Below are positions 1-5,851 of a stretch of 7,648 nt of DNA, piece by piece. Under the pieces are notes generated by a model. That model worked only from the letters and a program-made list of their open reading frames with translations. It was not told where the DNA came from and made no database searches. Position 1 is the stretch's first letter. Each line of letters begins with the position of its first letter. The translations under genes were made by a program, and so were the position numbers. Source of the stretch: Alistipes sp. (lineage in GTDB: Bacteria > Bacteroidota > Bacteroidia > Bacteroidales > Rikenellaceae); the NCBI GenBank assembly GCA_017384185.1, contig JAFNUH010000204.1, forward strand, positions 1 to 7,648, given 5' to 3'.

Positions 1-165
1 ATGACCGATACTTTGGGTCGTATGCACTCTGACGCTCAGTTTGCAGGTTCTTCATCAGTACCAGCTCACGTTGAGATGATGGGCTTCCTGGGTATGGGTA
101 ACAACCCAATGGTAGGTGCTACAGTTGCTGTGGCAGTTGCTATCCAGCAGGCTATGACTGAGTAA
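1..165 (+). CDS. GGGtGRT protein, C-terminal fragment (5' end outside window)
   Basis: The first 54 codons of frame 1 read into a TAA stop at 163-165. The peptide contains the segments GRMHSDAQFAGSSSVPAHVEM and GMGNNPMVGATVAVAVA. I recognise these as the very conserved C-terminus of the bacterial GGGtGRT family, named for a glycine-rich motif that would lie upstream of the window. The ATG at base 1 is almost certainly an internal methionine, because family members run to over 300 residues and have a Met at this place. The family is probably cytoplasmic, and I know of no established biochemical function. Codon choice is strongly biased (GGT, GCT, CAG, ATC), unlike the minus-strand genes, which suggests high expression. 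It converges with the minus-strand cluster and has its own terminator 64 bases downstream. Family assignment is from memory of the C-terminal motif. Confidence 0.85.
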   Translation: MTDTLGRMHSDAQFAGSSSVPAHVEMMGFLGMGNNPMVGATVAVAVAIQQAMTE

Positions 166-229
166 ATCAAGCGGTTACAAGGGCAGAGCGAGATTTATCT
201 ACTCAGCCAAAGTAACTTTTGATATAAAG

Positions 230-267
230 AAAATCCCGATGACTTCACGTAAGTTGTCGGGATTTTT
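230..267 (+). terminator. Rho-independent terminator of the GGGtGRT gene
   Basis: A 16-bp stem (230-245 with 251-266) closes a 5-base loop, CACGT. The core pair is AATCCCGA/TCGGGATT and there are two G-T wobbles in the stem. The right arm runs into five T residues at 263-267. It lies 64 bases after the GGGtGRT stop codon. The left arm begins with a run of A, so the hairpin could also stop minus-strand readthrough and may work in both directions. Confidence 0.85.
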
Positions 268-272
268 ACATC

Positions 273-293
273 TGTCAAATGGGTATTTTGACA
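273..293. repeat. Small inverted repeat TGTCAAA/TTTGACA
   Basis: A perfect 7-bp inverted repeat (273-279 and 287-293) encloses a 7-base spacer, just past the first terminator in the gap between convergent genes. There is no T-tract, so it is not a terminator by itself. It may be chance or a remnant of the intergenic 3' region. No function is assigned. Confidence 0.3.
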
Positions 294-335
294 AGTAATA
301 GATTATGTCAGAAAATGGTATCTCAGTGAATAATC

Positions 336-353
336 TGTGACCTATTTGTGACC
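336..353. repeat. Tandem TGTGACC direct repeat, 11-base spacing
   Basis: TGTGACC occurs at 336-342 and again at 347-353, one DNA helical turn apart. It lies in the gap between the two convergent terminators, where no promoter is expected. Such phasing is typical of some protein-binding sites, but a repeat this short can arise by chance. The only firm statement is that the repeat exists. Confidence 0.3.
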
Positions 354-370
354 GTTTTCAATTTTAGGGC

Positions 371-406
371 AAAAAAATTAGGGAGTGCAAATACACTCCC
401 TAATTT
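371..406 (-). terminator. Rho-independent terminator of the minus-strand gene cluster
   Basis: A perfect 13-bp stem (375-387, AAATTAGGGAGTG, paired with 394-406) has a 6-base loop. Read on the minus strand it is followed by a run of seven T residues (complement of the A-run 371-377). It starts 17 bases past the TAA of the last minus-strand gene. The plus-strand side has no comparable T-tract, so the orientation is clear. It is the only strong minus-strand terminator in the window. Confidence 0.9.
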
Positions 407-423
407 ATAGATATTCCTAAATA

Positions 424-2544
424 TTACTCTACGACAAAATCAAATGATATAGGTTCATTAACATCGTCGTTTACGTTGTAGTACGAGAAGGTAAACGTAC
501 CTTTGAAGTTGCGGCTCTTCCACGTTTTTATCTTGTTATTGAGGTCTCGCTGGAAGTCGTTTATAAACTGCTCAATCGAGATACGGCTATCGTCAGAAGA
601 GTCGTTCAATTTGAACTCGTGATTATCCTTGTTCCAGAAGCGGTTATGCGTTGTAGCAAGCATAGAGTTCAGCTCATCGCTATACGGTGCTACGTTCATC
701 ATCCACACCTGCTGGCTGCGTGGTGGCGGCATCATAAGGAAGCTGACACGCTTAGTTGTTGTCATATCAACAAAACGTGAATGTGCCTCAAAGTTTTCAT
801 TCTCATAATACATAGCAGTAGTTACAACATTTGTCTCATCGTAGAGGCGGTATGAGCCCGAAGGATTGGGGACCTTCCAAATCCAACTCTGATCCACCTC
901 GCACTCTCGGCGCATAATTGAGGGCGCCTCCGAATGGGATGACTCTAAGATAAGATTGTAGAATGCATCAGGCAAATTTTGTCCTATATATTTCCACTTG
1001 GGAGAGCCATTTGTTGTCGAGACGATAATCTCCAGGTCATCGATAGACTGCGTTGTTGATGTATCCCAACTTAGGCTTATACCCAAGTCAACACCAATAT
1101 CTTTGGGCAGACATAAGCCTCCATCGAAGCCGATGCTGAAGCCATCTGTCTTATCGACACTACCAATGCTATTCTTGGGAGAATAGTTCTCCACTGTAAC
1201 ACCGTCAGCACCCTTTATAGAGTTTGCACTGCGGAGGTCAACGACTGCATTTGTAGAATCTATGAAATCATCGGTATGTGTGTGGCAAATACTGCGACCC
1301 TCGATATTACGCATAAAAGGTCCATAATAAGGAAATACATAATATTCCGATCCTCCATTCCAGAAGTCCCATCTCATCTTTCCAAAATTTTGATTTTTAC
1401 GCCACTTGCGTTTATTTTGCTCACCTGAGGGACCGCAATCCAAGACCTGATTGTATGACAGAATATTTTTATATACGCAATAATAGTCGCTATTATCATC
1501 CTCCATATATATAGAGCAAATCTCAAAGCTTACCGTTACGGGGAGCTTCGGACCTATATCGGAAGGAGTGGAAGCACTTATGGTATACTGCACCTTCTGC
1601 ACCGAACAGATATCCTCCAAATTATACTTATTGGTATCTGTAGCACGGGTTGTGGTGAGGCTATTCAAGGCACGATTGCGTATCTGCTCCTCCAGATCAA
1701 CATTGTACTTTTGCTCGTTTATCCACTTGGTGAACATATCGGCAAAAAGACCATACGAGTAAGGAGTGATGACATCTGCATTTGCATTACTCTCAATCTC
1801 GGGGTCCTCAATAGGCTCGGTATTGCCCTCCTCATCTATGACCTGCTCGTGTGTAGTCTCCTCCACGGCAACGCCCGTCATTCTATCAACGATGTGGAAG
1901 TTGCTACCTCGCATAGCAATAGCCTCGGCAAAAACTCCGTTGCTATCGGTGTCGAGGATGAACATCGATTCTATCTTCTCAGGGTTCATACTCATATCGT
2001 AGAAAGCCTCCAAGGTCTGACGTGCGCCAGGAATCACATCAATTTCATCGAGCAACTCCTGTCCCTCCTCAATTTCGCTCATAAGGATATATATGGAAGT
2101 AATTGTGTTGCAGAAATTTTTGAAATCCTTGATTGTGGGCTCTACGATGATAATGTTACGACCCAAGAGCAACTGCGCCAAAATAAGCTGCCACTCTTCA
2201 ATCTGTCCATTATTAACCAAACGTTCAATCTGCGAGCTGTGGAGCACGACAGAAACCAAATTCTCGGCAGTTTCTTCATTTATCTCTGCCACTCGGTTTT
2301 GCATACGGTTCACCAAAGCAGCACCGAAATCCTTGTAATCGTATGCGAAGACATACGCAGGAAGATTCGACACTACATTAAGTGCATCTTCAGTAGGTGC
2401 TGAATACTCCTCAGTCTCGAATAACAACTCTTTCTCCTTTACATTCTCATCTTTCTTACAAGCGGTAAGCGTCGCTACCACAAATAGCATAACGAGAACT
2501 CTATAAAAGAGCGTTGAATTAACTTTGAAAACATTTTTTCTCAT
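424..2544 (-). CDS. Large lipoprotein with a leukocidin/hemolysin-like beta-barrel pore-forming module
   Basis: This is a 706-residue lipoprotein precursor starting at the ATG 2544-2542. Residues 1-28 are a signal peptide ending in the lipobox LTAC, with lipidated Cys29. The following KKDE resembles the lysine/acidic signal that sends Bacteroidota lipoproteins to the cell surface. Residues about 50-270 form an N-terminal domain I do not recognise, ending in an acidic stretch (about 237-252). Residues about 315-705 look like the leukocidin/alpha-hemolysin toxin fold. NYSPKNSI (453-460) followed by GFSIG (468-472) mirrors the NYLPKN...GYNIG entry into the stem of staphylococcal F components. 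An amphipathic hairpin (468-493, with GVDLGISLSW on the return strand) and SPKWKY (514-519) match the stem and the W-K strand after it. The C-terminus ends in beta strands after SRNFKGTF (677-684). There are eight cysteines besides Cys29, seven of them in the C-terminal part. The match is by eye. A non-toxic surface adhesin or complex component is possible. It is the last gene of the cluster. Confidence 0.75.
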   Translation of the reverse strand: MRKNVFKVNSTLFYRVLVMLFVVATLTACKKDENVKEKELLFETEEYSAPTEDALNVVSNLPAYVFAYDYKDFGAALVNRMQNRVAEINEETAENLVSVVLHSSQIERLVNNGQIEEWQLILAQLLLGRNIIIVEPTIKDFKNFCNTITSIYILMSEIEEGQELLDEIDVIPGARQTLEAFYDMSMNPEKIESMFILDTDSNGVFAEAIAMRGSNFHIVDRMTGVAVEETTHEQVIDEEGNTEPIEDPEIESNANADVITPYSYGLFADMFTKWINEQKYNVDLEEQIRNRALNSLTTTRATDTNKYNLEDICSVQKVQYTISASTPSDIGPKLPVTVSFEICSIYMEDDNSDYYCVYKNILSYNQVLDCGPSGEQNKRKWRKNQNFGKMRWDFWNGGSEYYVFPYYGPFMRNIEGRSICHTHTDDFIDSTNAVVDLRSANSIKGADGVTVENYSPKNSIGSVDKTDGFSIGFDGGLCLPKDIGVDLGISLSWDTSTTQSIDDLEIIVSTTNGSPKWKYIGQNLPDAFYNLILESSHSEAPSIMRRECEVDQSWIWKVPNPSGSYRLYDETNVVTTAMYYENENFEAHSRFVDMTTTKRVSFLMMPPPRSQQVWMMNVAPYSDELNSMLATTHNRFWNKDNHEFKLNDSSDDSRISIEQFINDFQRDLNNKIKTWKSRNFKGTFTFSYYNVNDDVNEPISFDFVVE

Positions 2545-2564
2545 AATTATTGCTACTTTAAGTA

Positions 2565-2591
2565 AAGGGCAGATTTTTGGGCTCTGCCCTT
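2565..2591 (-). other. Intergenic hairpin after the S41 peptidase gene
   Basis: A perfect 9-bp inverted repeat, AAGGGCAGA/TCTGCCCTT (2565-2573 and 2583-2591), encloses a 9-base loop. It starts 10 bases past the peptidase stop codon and ends 20 bases before the next start codon. On the minus strand it is followed by TTACTTAAAG rather than a clean T-tract, so it would be a leaky terminator or an mRNA-stabilising hairpin. Either would set the expression of the lipoprotein gene relative to the peptidase gene. Confidence 0.5.
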
Positions 2592-2601
2592 AAAATAATT
2601 T

Positions 2602-3639
2602 CTACTTCATCAGCTCAATAAGAGCAGCCTCGATGATAGCATCACGCCCTGCATCGAAATCTGCATCGGTAGATGTAACCTCAATATCAGGCTCGATACC
2701 ACCCTCGATGTGCTGCTTGTTTATATCGAACAACACATTTCCGGGGAATACAACCAACCAACCGTTAGGCAAGTAGTGAGTCATAGGCATACCGCCACCG
2801 CCACCTGAGATGCCACCAATCTGAGTTACATTCTTCGCCTGCTTGAGGGCGCAAGTGAAGAGGTTAGCCGTAGAGTACACCTCACGGTTTGTAAGCAACA
2901 TAGTCTTCTTGTCAGACCAATCGTGCTTCTTCGTGGGACGACAATACAAAGCCTGCAATTCCGAAAAATCATTGTGACCCTTACCAGTTTTGAGAGCGTG
3001 GTAACCTACGAGTGTCTTCTTGTCAAAGAAGTTGCTTGCCAAGGTTAGACCAATCTCGCCACTACCACCAGGATTATTACGAATATCGAAGATAATACCC
3101 TCAGAGCGCTCAATGATAGGCTCGATATACTTGTAGTCCTCATCAGTCCAATCATTATCGAAGCCTGAGTAGTAAATATAGGCATAGGTGTGACCATTGC
3201 GCTCAATCTCGCCAAATACGATACCGCTCGCCATAGTGCGGAATCGCTCCTTCAAATAGTTATCCTTAATGACACCTGGATCGAAGTTGCCAGGATACTT
3301 ATTACCATCCTCGTCAATTAGATATGTATCACAAACATAACGCTTAAAGGGAGAAATCATCCAAACGTGACCATCACGCAAATAGTCCAACGAAGACTCC
3401 AACACATTGAAGAACTCCTGCTCGCTCTTTGCAGCCTGAACACGTGGAAGCATCTCATCCTGCACAGCATTCCAGTCAATATTCTTGAGTCCGAGGAAGC
3501 AGTACTCCTCATCAATCATAGTACAGAATGCCTTGAAGTTAGCCATGTAATCGTTATTAACATCCTTAACGGTATCATACTTCTCACACGACACAAATGC
3601 TACAGAAACTAATAGGAGTGATATAATAAATCTTTTCAT
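2602..3639 (-). CDS. S41-family peptidase lipoprotein (tricorn/C-terminal-processing protease fold)
   Basis: This is a 345-residue lipoprotein (ATG at 3639-3637). It has a short signal peptide and the lipobox FVSC, with lipidated Cys18 followed by EKYD. S41 hallmarks are LRDGH (87-91), the strand plus loop IIFDIRNNPGGSG (182-194), the nucleophile region YSTANLF with Ser256 as probable catalytic serine, and the closing EGGIEPDIEV (312-321). No PDZ domain is apparent between the N-terminal helical part and the core. Aligning YSTAN with the SASE motif of E. coli Prc puts the dyad lysine, 25 residues later, in the glycine run 279-283. The enzyme is therefore more likely of the tricorn-like type, with His91 as candidate base and Glu312 or Glu316 as candidate acid. 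The substrate is unknown, and it should act in the periplasm or at the cell surface. Its start is 14 bases downstream of the barrel gene's stop, which suggests co-expression. Confidence 0.88.
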   Translation of the reverse strand: MKRFIISLLLVSVAFVSCEKYDTVKDVNNDYMANFKAFCTMIDEEYCFLGLKNIDWNAVQDEMLPRVQAAKSEQEFFNVLESSLDYLRDGHVWMISPFKRYVCDTYLIDEDGNKYPGNFDPGVIKDNYLKERFRTMASGIVFGEIERNGHTYAYIYYSGFDNDWTDEDYKYIEPIIERSEGIIFDIRNNPGGSGEIGLTLASNFFDKKTLVGYHALKTGKGHNDFSELQALYCRPTKKHDWSDKKTMLLTNREVYSTANLFTCALKQAKNVTQIGGISGGGGGMPMTHYLPNGWLVVFPGNVLFDINKQHIEGGIEPDIEVTSTDADFDAGRDAIIEAALIELMK

Positions 3640-3653
3640 ATTCTGATTATAAA

Positions 3654-4529
3654 TTAAAATTGACGATTGCTTGCTTTACGGTTCTGCTGAGCGAACAGAT
3701 TAACTGATACGCCCAACTTAAGTATTGAATATTTACGATAGTTCTGTAACTCGTATGCATTCCACCAGCGGCTCTTGTTCTCGAAAGACAAAGCGATGTT
3801 GAGGTTGCGAAGAGCAAAGTCAATACCCATCTCGTAATTCACACCCTGAAGATTATGCATTGACGACAGCACAAAATGACGGTGCTCCCTAAGATTGAAA
3901 TCAGATCCAACCATAGACTCCACGAAACTCTCGTGCTTCTCATCGACACTCATCGCACCCACAAAAGGTGTGGCAACGTTAGCATACAGATCCAGACCAA
4001 ACTTCTTAAAGTCCCAACCATAGCGAATCTGAGCCTGTGCAAAGATTTGTGTCTGAAAATCTACTCCAATGACGTTGTTTACCGCATTACCATCACCCGA
4101 CATAAAACCGCCATAGACATTAAATGAACCACCGACACGAAGCTGCAAGCGCTCCTTGATAAGCCAATTGTAAAATACTGCATAATCAACATCGTAGCTC
4201 TGAGTAGAGATATATGATGTGTTTGCCGCATTGCTCAAACCGCCTCCTAATAATTTACGGTGCATATTACGCAAGGTTCCCATAGTAAGCTTCCAAGAGA
4301 GACGATCTGACTTGCGATAAAAACGACCGTGGCTAAGCTCAAAACCCTGAATTTCACCTGTATACTCCTGTGTATTGAGATAATGATTTGTAAATTTCGC
4401 TTCACCGGTAAGCAGCGACAACTTAGTCGTCACCGGCTTTCTTTCGCTTAATGATGTGTCAGATGTACCCTGAGCCGATGCATATGTCGCACCTGCAATC
4501 ATAAGGAACAATAAAAATAGTCTCTTCAT
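3654..4529 (-). CDS. DUF3316-like outer-membrane beta-barrel protein
   Basis: This is a 291-residue precursor (ATG at 4529-4527). It has a Sec signal peptide cleaved after ASA (residue 19), giving a mature N-terminus QGTSD. The body is a series of alternating hydrophobic/polar strands with charged turns and many aromatics, ending in YSILKLGVSVNLFAQ (267-281), as expected for a small outer-membrane barrel. HYLNTQEYTG (49-58), GGSFNVYGGFM (133-143) and NVATPFVGAMS (184-194) resemble the YLSPLEYTG, DINGGF and NIPLAGVMFSP segments I remember from DUF3316 proteins of gut Bacteroidales. The function of that family is unknown. The last 10 residues are basic and probably lie outside the barrel. It is followed after 14 bases by the S41 peptidase gene. 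Another small porin-like family is the main alternative. Confidence 0.7.
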   Translation of the reverse strand: MKRLFLLFLMIAGATYASAQGTSDTSLSERKPVTTKLSLLTGEAKFTNHYLNTQEYTGEIQGFELSHGRFYRKSDRLSWKLTMGTLRNMHRKLLGGGLSNAANTSYISTQSYDVDYAVFYNWLIKERLQLRVGGSFNVYGGFMSGDGNAVNNVIGVDFQTQIFAQAQIRYGWDFKKFGLDLYANVATPFVGAMSVDEKHESFVESMVGSDFNLREHRHFVLSSMHNLQGVNYEMGIDFALRNLNIALSFENKSRWWNAYELQNYRKYSILKLGVSVNLFAQQNRKASNRQF

Positions 4530-4561
4530 CCTAATTTTGATTAATGAATTATATTAAAGTG

Positions 4562-4582
4562 TATTAATAGCGTCTATTGATA
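4562..4582 (-). other. AT-rich intergenic hairpin before the barrel gene
   Basis: TATTAATAG (4562-4570) pairs with CTATTGATA (4574-4582) over 9 bp with one G-T wobble and a 3-base loop. It lies 5 bases after the stop codon of the basic-tailed protein. The stem is AT-rich and has no strong T-tract, so it is at best a weak attenuator. Chance pairing is possible in such AT-rich DNA. Confidence 0.3.
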
Positions 4583-4587
4583 GTCGA

Positions 4588-5223
4588 TTACATCAGTTCG
4601 TTAACGGTTCGCTTCTTCTTACCCTTAGCATCACGCTTAGCGCTCTTTGCTGCTCGCTTCTCGAGATATTTTGACCAAGGCTCAACATCTGTTCTGATGA
4701 TAAACTCATACTCGTTGTATGACTCATCTACATTCTTTATGGCCTTGGGGTCGATTGTGCGTGCTGATGTACGGCTGACAATGTGCTGCTTCATATCGAG
4801 CTCTATGCCATAGTTGTCATATGTAGCCTGGTACTTGATGAGCTTACCTGATGATGTATCTACCATATCCGGGCAGTTATTCTTCATAAATGTGAGCAAC
4901 TTGTGATATGTATCATTGTTGTAAAACTCCACCTCAATGAATGAAACAGTATCGTCCTCTCCCATCTGCACCACGATGCTATAATCGTTGCGAGCGGGAC
5001 GCACATCCTCGTATGCATCGGCGATGATTGCCAAAACAGTGAATGCTGTATTCCAACCACTTGACTTGGTCAAGCACCAAGCATTAGTCTTCTCGTTATA
5101 CTTAAAACCATTCTCCCTAAACTCCTTTCTGCTAAAATTTAGATATTTCGAATAAGGGAATTCCTGTGCATTAGCAGCAATAGCTATACACAATGCAAAA
5201 ATTAGGAGTAAATTTTTCTTCAT
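4588..5223 (-). CDS. Secreted protein of unknown family with a basic C-terminal tail
   Basis: I do not recognise this family. The start is the ATG at 5223-5221, giving 211 residues. The longer frame would begin two codons earlier at a TTG, and the ATG directly precedes a standard signal peptide (MKKNLLL...AANAQ, cleavage after residue 19). The mature protein is mixed alpha/beta. It has an N-terminal segment with FSRKEFRENGFKYNEKTNAW (30-49), a short hydrophobic stretch FTVLAIIADA (61-70), then regular beta-type segments YSIVVQM (81-87), SFIEVEFY (94-101) and YEFIIRTD (172-179). Residues 189-205 are strongly basic (eight Lys and three Arg among 17), which could contact nucleic acid, LPS or peptidoglycan. 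It has no lipobox and would be periplasmic or secreted. It is 126 bases after the DUF4252-like gene and 58 bases before the barrel gene. Confidence 0.8.
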   Translation of the reverse strand: MKKNLLLIFALCIAIAANAQEFPYSKYLNFSRKEFRENGFKYNEKTNAWCLTKSSGWNTAFTVLAIIADAYEDVRPARNDYSIVVQMGEDDTVSFIEVEFYNNDTYHKLLTFMKNNCPDMVDTSSGKLIKYQATYDNYGIELDMKQHIVSRTSARTIDPKAIKNVDESYNEYEFIIRTDVEPWSKYLEKRAAKSAKRDAKGKKKRTVNELM

Positions 5224-5330
5224 AATCAAGTTTTAATTATTTGTTTTTTAACATAATTAGCTTCACATTGAACATCGTATGTACTAAATACTATTTGTAA
5301 ATTATACGTCCTTGGAGACTATCTAAATGG

Positions 5331-5342
5331 TGATAATTATCA
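5331..5342. promoter_or_regulatory. Perfect 12-bp palindrome TGATAATTATCA, possible operator
   Basis: TGATAATTATCA is its own reverse complement. It starts the 126-base gap upstream of the basic-tailed protein gene, 7 bases past the preceding stop codon. It has no loop, so it fits a dimeric protein site better than an RNA hairpin. It resembles a shortened Fur-type TGATAAT half-site pair lacking three central bases, so calling it a Fur box is not justified. The gap is the longest in the complete part of the cluster and could hold an internal promoter, but I see no TAnnTTTG there. Confidence 0.3.
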
Positions 5343-5349
5343 TCAACGT

Positions 5350-5847
5350 TTATTCCTCTACATCCACTTTAATCTTGCCGGCCATATGCATCATCATCTT
5401 CGTTTCGGCATCCTCCATTGCGATTACGAAGTCTGATATTGATTTTGTCTCTGCTGATATCGAAGCATAACTGCGGTTGTATTCATTTTCGGCAAGATCC
5501 TTATCTTTACTCATATCAAACTCTTCAAGAATGGCTCCGAATGACTCAACCTCCTTGCGCAGAGCCAGGCAAGTCTCTTGCGAAGCATCGGTATAATTGA
5601 TAATTGTGATGCAGGTAACGCCCTTCATAAAATCCTTGCCCATTTCGCTGTTTAGCATCATTTTGACCAATCCCAAGCCTTTACCCTTGGTTACAGTTAC
5701 ACACTCAACGCCCTTGACATTCTCGTATTTCTTTACGATTTCTTTAATCTTTATTTCGGCCTTTGATGGCTCCTGGGCATAGACTGCTACCATTGTCGCC
5801 AAACACAATGCGACGAGTAGCACCATTTTTTTCATCATTTTCTTCAT
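5350..5847 (-). CDS. DUF4252-like secreted protein
   Basis: This is a 165-residue precursor (ATG at 5847-5845). The signal peptide has an unusual Met/Lys-rich head, MKKMMKKM, a hydrophobic core and probable cleavage after VYA (residue 24). The mature part reads as the DUF4252 pattern: a short helix IKEIVKKYENVKGVECVTVT (34-53), a middle segment KDFMKGVTCITIIN (71-84), a helix with LALRKEVESF (94-103), and a C-terminal part ISDFVIAMEDAET...MAGKI (137-159). In that family the final part predicts a strand, an acidic turn and a strand. The role of the family is unknown. It has no lipobox, so it would be periplasmic or secreted. Its start codon is only 4 bases after the DUF3667 stop, pointing to translational coupling. 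Codons 1, 4, 5 and 8 could all serve as start, and the first is preferred because it gives a full basic N-region. Confidence 0.75.
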   Translation of the reverse strand: MKKMMKKMVLLVALCLATMVAVYAQEPSKAEIKIKEIVKKYENVKGVECVTVTKGKGLGLVKMMLNSEMGKDFMKGVTCITIINYTDASQETCLALRKEVESFGAILEEFDMSKDKDLAENEYNRSYASISAETKSISDFVIAMEDAETKMMMHMAGKIKVDVEE

Positions 5848-5851
5848 AATT

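Noticed and set aside
1..3. The ATG at base 1 as a true start codon
   Set aside because: The encoded 54 residues match only the C-terminus of the much longer GGGtGRT family, so the Met is internal.
179..189. The 11-mer AAGGGCAGAGC shared with the minus strand at 2591-2581
   Set aside because: Surrounding bases do not match, one copy is unpaired and the other is part of a hairpin. It is most likely coincidence rather than a dispersed repeat.
1711..2403. A 230-codon plus-strand open frame antisense to the 706-residue lipoprotein gene
   Set aside because: Its product is rich in Cys, His, Ile and Leu with no domain pattern, and it lies wholly inside a gene with a clear signal peptide, lipobox and terminator. 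It is a shadow frame.
424..2544. MACPF/perforin-type pore former as the identity of the large lipoprotein
   Set aside because: The MACPF signature with its Gly-Thr-His core is not present, while the order of motifs fits the leukocidin type better.
4532..4539. TAATTTTG on the plus strand, a perfect match to the Bacteroides -7 promoter element
   Set aside because: It points into the 3' part of a minus-strand gene, no plus-strand gene follows, and no TTTG is visible at the matching -33 position. It is probably chance.
5224..5229. TTG start two codons upstream for the basic-tailed secreted protein
   Set aside because: The ATG at 5223-5221 directly precedes a standard MKKN signal peptide, and the extension adds nothing.
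5331..5342. Fur box at the palindrome TGATAATTATCA
   Set aside because: It lacks the three central bases of the TGATAAT-n-ATTATCA consensus and does not sit in a clear promoter.
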